A DNA stretch of 39,781 bases from Cyanobacteria bacterium QS_4_48_99 (GTDB lineage Bacteria; Cyanobacteriota; Cyanobacteriia; Cyanobacteriales; Rubidibacteraceae). Position 1 is the first letter of the stretch. Each line of letters opens with the position of its first letter. The notes under the pieces are model-generated. The model had not been told where the DNA came from. It searched no databases and saw only the letters and a list, made by a program, of their open reading frames with translations. The position numbers were made by a program, and so were the translations under genes. Shown piece after piece: positions 1-7,381 of the stretch. The DNA lies in the NCBI GenBank assembly GCA_003021505.1, contig PXPT01000172.1, positions 1 through 39,781 on the forward strand, in the 5' to 3' direction.

Positions 1-418
1 TGAGGTCATCCCTTTCTTGGTAGCCGTAAGTCTGTGTTGAGTGTGCCTTGCATTTCCAGGGAACCTCGAAATGGCACACTCGCTTTTTTACGACTCCAGT
101 GGGTTTTAGCAAGGGCATCGCTAAGATTCTGCTGAGTTACTTTGTCTCCCCATAGCGAAAGCCATTTGCCCTTGCGTGTTCCTCCCCCATCTCTCGAACA
201 AACTCACGAAACCGTCGCCAGTCGGTGATTTTATGACCACACCCCTGCTGATGCTGGGTAATGGCTCGGGCTACCCCGGTTTGTTGTTCTCGTTTTAGCC
301 AGAGGTCTAGGGTGTTGCGGCTAATGTTGAACATCTGGCTCACGTCTTTTTTGCGTTCGCCTCGTTTCACTGGCGTGAGCGCCTTTGGACGCATGTCGTA
401 ACTGTAGGGGGCTGGCAT
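1..418 (-). pseudogene. IS630-type transposase N-terminal fragment, frameshifted, runs off left edge
   Basis: Starts at 418 with MPAPYSYDMRPKA and carries the helix-turn-helix segment (SQMFNISRNTLDLWLKRE) followed by HKITDWRRFREF, the usual N-terminus of cyanobacterial IS630 OrfA proteins. The annotated frame stops near 137. Shifting frame in the C-run at about 184-188 restores GGGTRKGKWLSLWGDKVTQQ and then NLSDALAKTHWSRKK. After that, 52 extra bases interrupt the frame before TYGYQERD resumes and runs off the window. The gene is therefore dead, with at least one frameshift and one insertion. The DDE catalytic domain would lie left of base 1. Family identity is recalled from the conserved N-terminal pattern, not from a search. 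Confidence 0.8.
32..83. repeat. 52-bp palindromic insertion inside the IS630 gene
   Basis: Arms GAGTGTGCC (39-47) and GGCACACTC (73-81) pair perfectly. An inner pair CATTTC (51-56) and GAAATG (68-73) continues the stem after a small bulge. Removing 32-83 joins the codons for HWSRKK directly to TYGYQERD, the expected transposase order, so these bases are an insertion. No target duplication is obvious. No second copy was seen in the window. Confidence 0.7.
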
Positions 419-491
419 AGGTGTTTTTTAGCTACTCCGCTACTCCACTCCGATTAGATGTCTTAATGCAGTTTCGTGGTGCTATAAAAAT

Positions 492-929
492 ATGACCCGT
501 GGCTCCCAAACAGGGGACAATTACATTTACGGCAGCCACATTTTCTCCCTCTATAACTGGGGAAACGAAGGGAAACACAAAGGACTCATCGGACCCCAAG
601 GGGAGCATTGTCTTAGTTACTATGCCTTTCGGATGGGTGTTCGTGCTTTGCAAGGGGGAGCTCGACTTTTTTGACCCCAACGAGTAATCCTGATTTAACC
701 GCAATTACTACCCAAGATTCTAGTAAGAATGTTTACTTACTTGTTGCCAATAGAGGACAAAAATCCTACACAGTGGATGCCGATTTCTGAATTAATAACA
801 ACTGGAACTGGCACAATGTGGAAATTTAGTTCGCAGGTTATGGACGAGGTTGTTGGTAATCCCGTCCTGGATAATGGTCATGTTACTTTTAATGTTTCTG
901 CCCAAGCGGCAAAATTAATTAAGTTTTAA
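492..929 (+). pseudogene. Glycosidase-like protein, C-terminal fragment with frameshifts
   Basis: Three consecutive frames join into one protein tail. The first reads YGSHIFSLYNWGNEGKH and LSYYAFRMGVRALQGG. A one-base loss in the G-run near 654-658 leads to STFLTPTSNPDLTA and KNVYLLVANRGQKSYTVDADF, followed by a TGA near 789. A further shift near 805-815 leads to GTMWKFSSQ and GNPVLDNGHVTFNVSAQA, ending at 929. The order (end of a TIM-barrel-like domain with W/Y/N-rich loops, then a beta domain closing in an 'AKLIKF' strand) resembles secreted glycoside hydrolases of the cellulase/GH39 type. That family call is from memory and moderate only. No start codon or catalytic part is present. Confidence 0.5.
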
Positions 930-960
930 GAAAACAGTTAACCGAAAGGACGCTTTAACT

Positions 961-1312
961 ATGTCGATGGAAACTCCTTATAATCATGATTTTTTTGAAG
1001 CGCTACAAGAAGGGTCGCGACAGTCAGCAAGGGAAATTATTCCCCTCATTTGGGAGCTTATTCAACCACAGAGTGTTGTTGACGTTGGTGGTGGTGTAGT
1101 AAATTGGTTATCTCTTTTTTAAGGAATTTGGTATTCAAAACTGTCTGGGAATAGATGGCGAGTATGTAGATAGAGCACAATTACAAATTTCCCCAACACG
1201 AGTTTTTAGCATTAGACCTTAATTTACCTGTAAGACTTGACAAAAGTTTTGATTTAGTGCTGTCTTTAGAAGTAGCAGAACACCTTCCCAGTGAATCTGC
1301 CGATATTTTTAT
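961..1312 (+). pseudogene. Class I SAM-dependent methyltransferase, frameshifted and truncated
   Basis: Begins ATG at 961, 32 bases after the glycosidase remnant. The first frame reads FFEALQEGSRQSAREIIP and QSVVDVGGGVVNWLS, which is SAM motif I (normally DVGCGxGxW). An extra T in the run at 1115-1120 shifts to KEFGIQNCLGIDGEYVDRAQ. An extra base near 1190 shifts again to PQHEFLALDLNLPV and SFDLVLSLEVAEHLPSES, the motif II/III region. The reading frame then meets the left end of the IS630-like element at 1314 and no continuation is seen beyond 2256. The damaged glycine-rich loop (second G replaced by V) indicates the copy is no longer functional. Confidence 0.65.
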
Positions 1313-1313
1313 A

Positions 1314-2254
1314 TAGCAATTCTCAGAATCACGAGGTACAGTAGCAGCAGTGAGTAAACCAATGACGAACATCGGAGTTAGTTACCTTTGACCTTGCCTC
1401 CGTAATCCCATCGACTAAATTTTTATAAGTTCTGGCTTTGACTGTTTAAAAGATTGCTTTGAGTTTCGACCAAAAATTTTCCCTCGGGGAAAACTCAGGA
1501 GAATAGGGAGGTAAATAGATTAATCTTGCCCAGGCTGGTTCGAGAGATTTTCTCACCATTTCTCCTTGGTGAAACTTAGAGTTCCGTAAATCTTCCTAGA
1601 AGCCACCACTTCCTGGACAGAGCAAGCACTGATTAATGAGAAGTTTTTTCCTCTTTTTTGTGGCTTTTTCCGGAACCTCTTTCTCTTCTTAAACCTAGGG
1701 GATCTAGTCTAAGCATTGCTAAGTTTACTCCCGATTCATCCACAAAAATTCAATCTTTGGTGGGGACCTCTCGGATGGGCGACCAAAATTCGACTCGCTG
1801 GTGTTGGACTCTTTCGTTTTCTTTTTCTGAGGCGTAGAACGTTTTTTTTTGACGCTGTAGTTTCATCTCTAAGTTATTCTTGCCATGGTAGCTCGAGTGA
1901 CTCTGATTTCTGTGTTCTGGTCGAGGAGATCACTTCAGTCTTCAAGAGTCGCATTATGATTCTGTTCGATAATTTCTGTCAAGGTGAGCAGTGGTTTTTC
2001 CTGGAGCTTGCTTGGGGGAGTTCCACCTTGAGATTGAGGATTAATGTCTCCTGTTTGTCGAGGTTGTTTAAGCAATGTTGGAATAAAGCTTTTGGCTACA
2101 CCAAAACCCTGCCCTAGTTTCCTAATGGAGACATCTTCCTTCTCATGGACTTCGATAATTTTCTACCTAAAGTCAACTGAATCAGGTTTCCTTCCCAATT
2201 TCCCTTACTTATCTATTTCAGCTAAATTGAACCTCATGAGGTTGAGAATTGCTA
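1314..2254 (-). mobile_element. Degenerate IS630-like insertion sequence
   Basis: Ends are mirror images: TATAGCAATTCTC at 1312 onwards and GAGAATTGCTATA ending at 2256. This implies a TA target duplication (1312-1313, 2255-2256), the IS630/Tc1-mariner signature. On the minus strand the broken transposase can be read: KIIEVHEKEDVSIRKLGQGF, GVAKSFIPTLLKQPRQTGDI, then TLTEIIEQNHNATLED, a stop, and IRVTRATMARIT, the usual HTH-plus-linker pattern. The downstream half is littered with stops. About 941 bp long. It truncates the methyltransferase remnant. Confidence 0.75.
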
Positions 2255-2274
2255 TAGGTTTTCATTTAAACCTC

Positions 2275-2415
2275 CTTTACTCGCTTTGCTCTAACGCAGA
2301 AGGTAGAGGGATGAGGGGAGAAAAGGAGTGGGAGAGGGAATGACGCGCAGATGCGCATATGAAATTTTATCCGCGTCAACGCGTCCCCGTGTCACCGCGT
2401 CCTTTTTCTCCTCTG
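2275..2415. repeat. Low-complexity G/A-rich and 'CGCGTCCCCGTGTCACC' repeat
   Basis: A purine-rich stretch (GGGATGAGGGGAGAAAAGGAG) is followed by the motif CGCGTCCCCGTGTCACCGCG near 2380-2400. Nearly the same motif occurs near 10550-10580, and similar text lies inside the DUF3769 gene near 24490. These are dispersed cyanobacterial repeats. No gene was seen here. Confidence 0.55.
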
Positions 2416-2422
2416 CATTTAA

Positions 2423-3280
2423 TTAAGCTTGCTCCCAAATTTCCCGAATTCCATCAGGTAGGAACCCAGCAATTTCTTGAATTTTCTCCTCGGATAATTC
2501 GTCTTTGGTGGCAAAAAACACAGCATTGACTGCCTCTTCCGGAGGTAGGTTGGGTGACAAGCTTCCTTCTTGCTCAATTCGCCGTAGAAACGTATCCGAG
2601 TCAATCTTTAGTGGGGGTCGAACGCGACTTAGGAAGCGAACAATGGGATTGGTATCTTTCCAGAGTTCGGCAATTTCGTTTTGCAAGAGTTTGTCCTTGG
2701 TTGGCTCTGCTGGTTCGTGCAGTTCTCGCGCTACTCGGTCTGTTTCTTCGGTGGTCATCAGGTCACGCATGGTGCGAAACACCACCTCTGCCATGTCTCG
2801 GGCATCAAAGATGTCTTCTAGCCCGCCCTTGGTCATCACTTTTTCTAAGAAAGGCTGATTATGGCTAGCAATGGGAGAGGTAGGACCTTCCGCGAGTTGT
2901 TCGGGCTTATTTGCCCTCATTTTTTCCAACAATTTTTGACCTTTTTCGGTCAGTTCTGCCTTCTTAAACCTGATGAGGTGGGGCAAAGGACCGTCTTCAG
3001 CGCCCAGAGTATTAGCAACGCGGAAGTCTAGCTCTTCCGCTTCAATCACGTCGGGGACATCTTCCTGATTAGCGTAGGCATTGCCTTTAAACTCAGCGTC
3101 GATGTACTGCTTTTGATTGAGGTAGTCTAAGTGACCTAAAAAGTCGGATGGTGTGAGTTGGCGACCCGCAAAGTCGGAACCCTGGAAAGAAACCCCGTGC
3201 TTTCCCTGCTGTTGTTGATCACCTTGATCGATTTTGTCCAACAAGATGTACATGACATCTTCTCGTAGTTGAATTGGCAT
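2423..3280 (-). CDS. DUF2267 domain-containing protein
   Basis: 285-aa soluble protein. The C-terminal half (about 145-285) matches the DUF2267 pattern: LEDIFDARDMAEVVFRTMRD near the start, then PIVRFLSRVRPPLKIDSDTF, EEAVNAVFFATKDELSEEKI and a closing FLPDGIREIWEQA. The N-terminal half (VMYILLDKIDQGD, LTPSDFLGHLDYLNQKQYID, then AELTEKGQKLLEKM) looks like a winged-helix fold, an inference from pattern. The start is supported by a strong Shine-Dalgarno AGGAGGAG six bases upstream, unusual for a cyanobacterium. No membrane segment. Function unknown; DUF2267 proteins have no established biochemical activity known to me. Stands alone, with repeats on both sides. Confidence 0.85.
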   Translation of the reverse strand: MPIQLREDVMYILLDKIDQGDQQQQGKHGVSFQGSDFAGRQLTPSDFLGHLDYLNQKQYIDAEFKGNAYANQEDVPDVIEAEELDFRVANTLGAEDGPLPHLIRFKKAELTEKGQKLLEKMRANKPEQLAEGPTSPIASHNQPFLEKVMTKGGLEDIFDARDMAEVVFRTMRDLMTTEETDRVARELHEPAEPTKDKLLQNEIAELWKDTNPIVRFLSRVRPPLKIDSDTFLRRIEQEGSLSPNLPPEEAVNAVFFATKDELSEEKIQEIAGFLPDGIREIWEQA

Positions 3281-3656
3281 AGTCTCCTCCTAAACAACTC
3301 AAATTTAGGATAATATTAACTGGTGGCGCATTGGTGACCACCACTGCTGTGGTTGTAACAAACGGGGAAATTTGCTTTGCAATCATCTGCAGTTAACGGC
3401 TGAGTATCGCTAACTGCGCCAGCCAAAATATTGTAAAGTAGGTAAGCTCTCGCTACCCTCTTCCACAGGAGGCATATCTTTATGAGGGGTGCGGAGGTGC
3501 GGAGGAGAGTCTGTGTTGAGTTGGAATTGGCTGCTGGAATTTGCACCAGGTGCGGAGGTGAGGAGGTGCTGAGGGGAAATAGTTTCCGAGTGCGGCGCGT
3601 CTCTTCTCTGCCCCTGTGCCCCCTGCTCCTGGTGCTCCCCTGCTCCCCGCCCCCTG
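3281..3656. repeat. Intergenic G-rich imperfect palindrome ('GGTGCGGAGG' family)
   Basis: No credible gene. From about 3483 the strand reads as repeats of GTGCGGAGGTGCGGAGG, then GGTGCGGAGGTGAGGAGGTG near 3550. It is answered by a C-rich half (CCCCTGCTCCTGGTGCTCCC, near 3625) that can fold back on it. Copies of the same family occur near 10440 and 24400. The repeat abuts the kinase stop codon, so it may end that transcript, but there is no T-tract. Confidence 0.6.
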
Positions 3657-5003
3657 CTATTCGGACTTGGCAGCCGGAAGAGTAACGGTAAAAGTGGTTC
3701 CCTGATGAAGGACGCTTTCGACACTAATGTGTCCGTGATGGTTCTCTACAATTGCCTGAGCGATCGCTAATCCCAATCCGATAGAAGTGGAGCTTCCCTG
3801 ATCATTGCTGCGATAGGGATCAACGCGGTAAAAGCGGTCAAACAGGTGGGATAATCCTGTCTCAGGAATCCCTTCTCCTGTATCTTGCACTTTCACCTGC
3901 AACTGGGAAGCACTGGAACATTTGAGGAGCTGTAATTCTACCTCAACTGAGGTTTCCTCAGAGGGAGATTCTGCTGAAGGGGCGGTGTGTTCCACGGCAT
4001 TACTGATGAGATTAGTGAACAGACGCGCCAACTGATCCCAGTCTCCGTGAAGGGTAAAGACTTCCTCTGCTTGCTCTGGCTTGTTCAGGGGCGGATCCAC
4101 CAGGTTCAGCGAAAGATTGACACCCTTTTGTCTGGCGACAGTTCGCTGTTCTTCAATCACTTCCATCAGCAGGGCATCGAGCGGTACGGGCTGATTTTCG
4201 GTTTCCACTGTGCCGCTATCAGAGCGTGCTAAAAATAGTAGGTCATTCACCAAACGCCCTAGTCGCTGCGTCAGCCTCTCGATTAACTGGAGTTGTTGTT
4301 GCTGAAGTTGCGGTTCTGTTTCGGAGTAGGAAAGCGCCATCTGCACATTTGTCTGAATTGTGGCAATGGGATTGCGTAATTCATGGGAAGCGTCAGCCGT
4401 GAATTGCTTGAGGCTTTGATAAGACTCCCGCACAGGCTTGATGGCAACGCCAGAGAGTAGCCAGGCGAGGGTGCTGACACAAGTAACCATGACACTCGTA
4501 CCCACAACTAAATCCAGCAGCAGTTGGCGGATAGGTTTGGTGACTTCAAACCAAGGATGGCTGACGCGCAAATAGCCGAGAACCTGCTTCCCTACTTTCA
4601 CTGGTTCGGTTGCCTGTCGCAAAAGTTGTTCAGAAGACAGATGCACAGTTTCAAAGCTTCGGCTGGGGTTTAGGGGGATATCTGGAGATTCGGAGAGGGT
4701 AGACCAAAGTAACTCGCCTGTGGGGCTGAACCACTCCAAGTCGATGTGGTCATCTCCCACTGTATTGGTACTATCGCGAAAGCTAGCTTTGACGTTAACA
4801 CGATAGCTATTTTCTGAGGGGGTAATAGGTTGGACAACTAGCGATCGCTCTACAACCTCCACAACGTGCTTGAGGGTGTCATCTATGCGATCAATCAGGG
4901 TCGTGCGAACATAGAAATAGATTCCCGTCGCAAACAACAACAGCAGCACCGCAGTGACAGCGGCATACCAAAACGCTAGGCGGCGACGAGTTGTTTGGAA
5001 CAT
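3657..5003 (-). CDS. Membrane sensor histidine kinase (orphan)
   Basis: 448-aa inner-membrane kinase. TM1 lies at about 11-31 (AVTAVLLLLFATGIYFYV) and TM2 at about 162-184, framing a 130-residue extracytoplasmic sensor region. The HisKA H-box FTADASHELRNP puts the phospho-accepting His at 207. The ATPase domain has the N-box (NLISNAVEH, 331-339), G1 (DTGEGIP, 374-380) and G2 (GLGLAIA, 409-415). Every catalytic motif is present, so it should autophosphorylate. Architecture resembles the cyanobacterial RppB/NrsS-like group, but no rppA-type response regulator is next to it, so partner and signal are unknown. It is divergent from the small gene at 5080, with 76 bp between them. Confidence 0.9.
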   Translation of the reverse strand: MFQTTRRRLAFWYAAVTAVLLLLFATGIYFYVRTTLIDRIDDTLKHVVEVVERSLVVQPITPSENSYRVNVKASFRDSTNTVGDDHIDLEWFSPTGELLWSTLSESPDIPLNPSRSFETVHLSSEQLLRQATEPVKVGKQVLGYLRVSHPWFEVTKPIRQLLLDLVVGTSVMVTCVSTLAWLLSGVAIKPVRESYQSLKQFTADASHELRNPIATIQTNVQMALSYSETEPQLQQQQLQLIERLTQRLGRLVNDLLFLARSDSGTVETENQPVPLDALLMEVIEEQRTVARQKGVNLSLNLVDPPLNKPEQAEEVFTLHGDWDQLARLFTNLISNAVEHTAPSAESPSEETSVEVELQLLKCSSASQLQVKVQDTGEGIPETGLSHLFDRFYRVDPYRSNDQGSSTSIGLGLAIAQAIVENHHGHISVESVLHQGTTFTVTLPAAKSE

Positions 5004-5079
5004 CTGTTTAAATGTAAAGTTATCTCAACAAAATGATAAAATTTTAGTTAGGGAATATGCTCTACTTTAATAATTAATT

Positions 5080-5460
5080 ATGTCTCGTCTAATTCAGCTC
5101 CTTCGGAATTTCTTTATTCGCCTTCTAGGCTTTTTCGGTAAGCTCTTGGGTTGGCTTGGTAAGCCTTTTAGGGCGCTAGGGAAGCTCTTGGGATCCCTCA
5201 GTAAGCTCTCTGGATTAACAGAGTCAGAATATACACTGGACTCTGAAGAGGCACGGAGCTTAGGGTCGCTCCCCAGTGAGCAACCATCTCAAGTACAGGG
5301 AACCAATTCAGCTCGAAGCAAGCAACCGCGTCAAGCTGAGTCCCCTCAACCAGCTTCAGCTACCCAACAATCATCTCCTGCTTCTAACACTCCTCGCCGT
5401 AGTCCCGACCAGAGCATGGACTACTTCCGCAAGTTGGCTCGGGAGACAAAGAAGGGTTAG
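5080..5460 (+). CDS. Small conserved cyanobacterial protein with amphipathic N-terminus
   Basis: 126 aa. The first 45 residues are a repeating hydrophobic/basic pattern (FFIRLLGFFGKLLGWLGKPF, then RALGKLLGSLSKLSG), likely an amphipathic or membrane-associated helix rather than a cleavable signal. A serine/proline/glutamine-rich disordered middle follows. The C-terminus (SMDYFRKLARETKKG) is the part I recall as conserved in a cyanobacterial family of unknown function. The predicted start ATG at 5080 follows an AT-rich leader. Divergent from the sensor kinase. A HIP1 site lies just after the gene. Confidence 0.7.
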   Translation: MSRLIQLLRNFFIRLLGFFGKLLGWLGKPFRALGKLLGSLSKLSGLTESEYTLDSEEARSLGSLPSEQPSQVQGTNSARSKQPRQAESPQPASATQQSSPASNTPRRSPDQSMDYFRKLARETKKG

Positions 5461-5541
5461 CGTTGGTTTAATACGGATGGTCGGGAGCGATCGCGCCTGG
5501 CTGCGTGCTATCGTGTTTAAACTGTCACTATTTTTATATAC

Positions 5542-5639
5542 AGGACTTACGCAAGAAAGTATTTAATAACCGCAGTAGGGGCGACCCGCCGGCTCGCCCA
5601 GAGAACAGATTTGACGAAAGATGGGGCTGCGTAAGTCCT
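5542..5639. mobile_element. 98-bp MITE-like element upstream of prfC
   Basis: Perfect 12-bp terminal inverted repeats, AGGACTTACGCA at 5542-5553 and TGCGTAAGTCCT at 5628-5639. They enclose 74 bp that include a GGGGCGACCCGCCGGCTCGCCC core. No coding capacity. It ends 39 bp before the prfC start codon, so it forms most of the prfC leader. Small ends of this type without a transposase are typical of miniature elements mobilised in trans. Confidence 0.75.
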
Positions 5640-5678
5640 AATCAATTTAAAACTTTCCTAACTAAACTAAACTTCAGA

Positions 5679-7304
5679 ATGTCCACAGAAACTCCCACAG
5701 AACTGCAAACTGCTGTCGAACATCGGCGTAATTTTGCAATTATTTCTCACCCGGATGCCGGTAAAACAACACTAACCGAAAAGCTGTTGCTCTACGGAGG
5801 TGCTATTCATCAAGCTGGGGCAGTAAAGTCACGACGGGCGCAGCGCAAAGCCACCTCGGACTGGATGGAGTTGGAGAAGCAGCGGGGAATTTCCATTACC
5901 TCGACGGTGTTGCAGTTTAATTATCAGAATTTTCAGATCAATCTGTTAGATACGCCCGGACACCAGGATTTTAGTGAAGATACTTATCGTACCCTGGCGG
6001 CAGCAGACAATGCGGTGATGCTGACTGATGCTGCTAAGGGATTGGAACCGCAAACGCGGAAGCTGTTTGAAGTCTGCAGGATGCGATCACTTCCCATTTT
6101 TACATTTATTAACAAAATGGATCGTCCAGGAAGAGAGCCGCTAGAACTTCTCGACGAGATTGAGCAAGAGTTAGGGTTACAAACTTACGCGGTAAATTGG
6201 CCCATTGGCACAGGCGATCGCTTCCGAGGGGTGTTTGACCGACAACAGCAGCAGATTCACTTATTTGAGCGCACGGACCACGGCAGCAAAGAAGCAGAAA
6301 CGCGGGTGATTGACCTCGGTGATCCCCAGATTGAAGAATTCCTAGAGCAAGACCTCTACTATCAGCTTAAAGAAGAGTTAGAAATTCTCGAAGGCATTGG
6401 TCCAGAACTGGATTTAGAGAAGGTTCATGCGGGTGAAATGACACCCGTGTTCTTCGGTAGTGCCATGACCAACTTTGGGGTGGAGTTATTCCTCGACGCC
6501 TTTCTCGACTACGCCCAGCCACCAGAGACACATAAATCCTCAGCCGGAGATATACCACCTACCTATCCACACTTTACCGGATTCGTTTTCAAACTGCAAG
6601 CGAATATGGACCCGAAACATCGTGATCGCGTGGCATTTGTCCGCGTCTGCACGGGCAAATTTGAAAAAGATATGACGGTAAACCACGCTCGCACAGGCAA
6701 AACCGTCCGTCTCTCCCGCCCGCAAAAATTGTTTGCCCAAGGTCGAAATTCCCTTGAAGTTGCCTATCCCGGCGATGTGATTGGCTTAAATAATCCGGGC
6801 GCGTTTGCGATCGGCGATACTGTCTACAGTGGTAAAAAGGTGGAGTACGAAGGGATTCCCTGCTTTTCGCCCGAAATCTTCGCCTATCTAAAAAACCCTA
6901 ACCCCTCTAAGTTTAAGCAATTCCGCAAGGGAGTGACAGAGTTGCGCGAAGAGGGAGCAGTACAGATTATGTACTCAGCGGATGAGTTTAAGCGCGATCC
7001 CATTCTAGCAGCAGTGGGGCAACTTCAATTAGAGGTAGTGCAGTACCGCATGGAAAATGAGTACGGTGTGGAAAGCCGTTTAGAGACGTTACCTTACAGC
7101 GTTGCTCGTTGGGTGGCAGGTGGTTGGCAGGCGTTAGAGAAAGTGGGACGTTTGTTCAATACAATGGTGGTTAAGGATGTTTGGGAACGCCCGGTACTGC
7201 TGTTTAAAAATCAGTGGAATTTAGAGCAGGTTGTCTCAGACTATCCTGAACTGAAGTTAAATAGCACTGCGCCTGTGGGTGTGGGAATGCAGCCACAGGA
7301 GTGA
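5679..7304 (+). CDS. prfC: Peptide chain release factor 3
   Basis: 541-aa translational GTPase that recycles RF1/RF2 from the ribosome after termination. G1 is [10 protein letters not shown] (23-32), the switch I region [12 protein letters not shown] lies at 69-80, G3 DTPGH at 91-95, and G4 NKMDRPG at 145-151. Domains II and III follow, including the RF3-type ending [16 protein letters not shown]. The open frame extends upstream to 5505, but that stretch runs through the MITE-like repeat. The ATG at 5679 ([19 protein letters not shown]) gives the normal family length and start, so it was chosen. Convergent with ileS, 77 bp apart. Confidence 0.95.
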   Translation: MSTETPTELQTAVEHRRNFAIISHPDAGKTTLTEKLLLYGGAIHQAGAVKSRRAQRKATSDWMELEKQRGISITSTVLQFNYQNFQINLLDTPGHQDFSEDTYRTLAAADNAVMLTDAAKGLEPQTRKLFEVCRMRSLPIFTFINKMDRPGREPLELLDEIEQELGLQTYAVNWPIGTGDRFRGVFDRQQQQIHLFERTDHGSKEAETRVIDLGDPQIEEFLEQDLYYQLKEELEILEGIGPELDLEKVHAGEMTPVFFGSAMTNFGVELFLDAFLDYAQPPETHKSSAGDIPPTYPHFTGFVFKLQANMDPKHRDRVAFVRVCTGKFEKDMTVNHARTGKTVRLSRPQKLFAQGRNSLEVAYPGDVIGLNNPGAFAIGDTVYSGKKVEYEGIPCFSPEIFAYLKNPNPSKFKQFRKGVTELREEGAVQIMYSADEFKRDPILAAVGQLQLEVVQYRMENEYGVESRLETLPYSVARWVAGGWQALEKVGRLFNTMVVKDVWERPVLLFKNQWNLEQVVSDYPELKLNSTAPVGVGMQPQE

Positions 7305-7335
7305 TTAATTATACTTCTCGTCCCTCACCCCCCAA

Positions 7336-7359
7336 TCCCTTTTAACGGAGACAAAGGGA
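7336..7359. terminator. Hairpin between convergent prfC and ileS
   Basis: TCCCTTT (7336-7342) pairs with AAAGGGA (7353-7359) around a 10-nt loop in the 77-bp gap between two convergent genes. It is a candidate bidirectional terminator. T-tracts are weak on both strands. Confidence 0.35.
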
Positions 7360-7381
7360 GTAATTGAGGATTTAGCAATAC

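Noticed and set aside
1540-1570. GGTTCGA motif as a tRNA T-arm
   Set aside because: No acceptor stem, D-arm or anticodon arm can be drawn around it. No tRNA was recognised elsewhere in the window.
1716-2343. Plus-strand ORFs of 133 and 99 codons
   Set aside because: They are antisense to the decayed IS630-like transposase.
3316-3724. Small minus-strand ORFs downstream of the sensor kinase
   Set aside because: They consist of the G-rich repeat family and carry no protein-like pattern.
5505-5678. Longer prfC start at 5505
   Set aside because: The extra 58 codons cross the MITE-like element, and the protein family starts at the downstream ATG.
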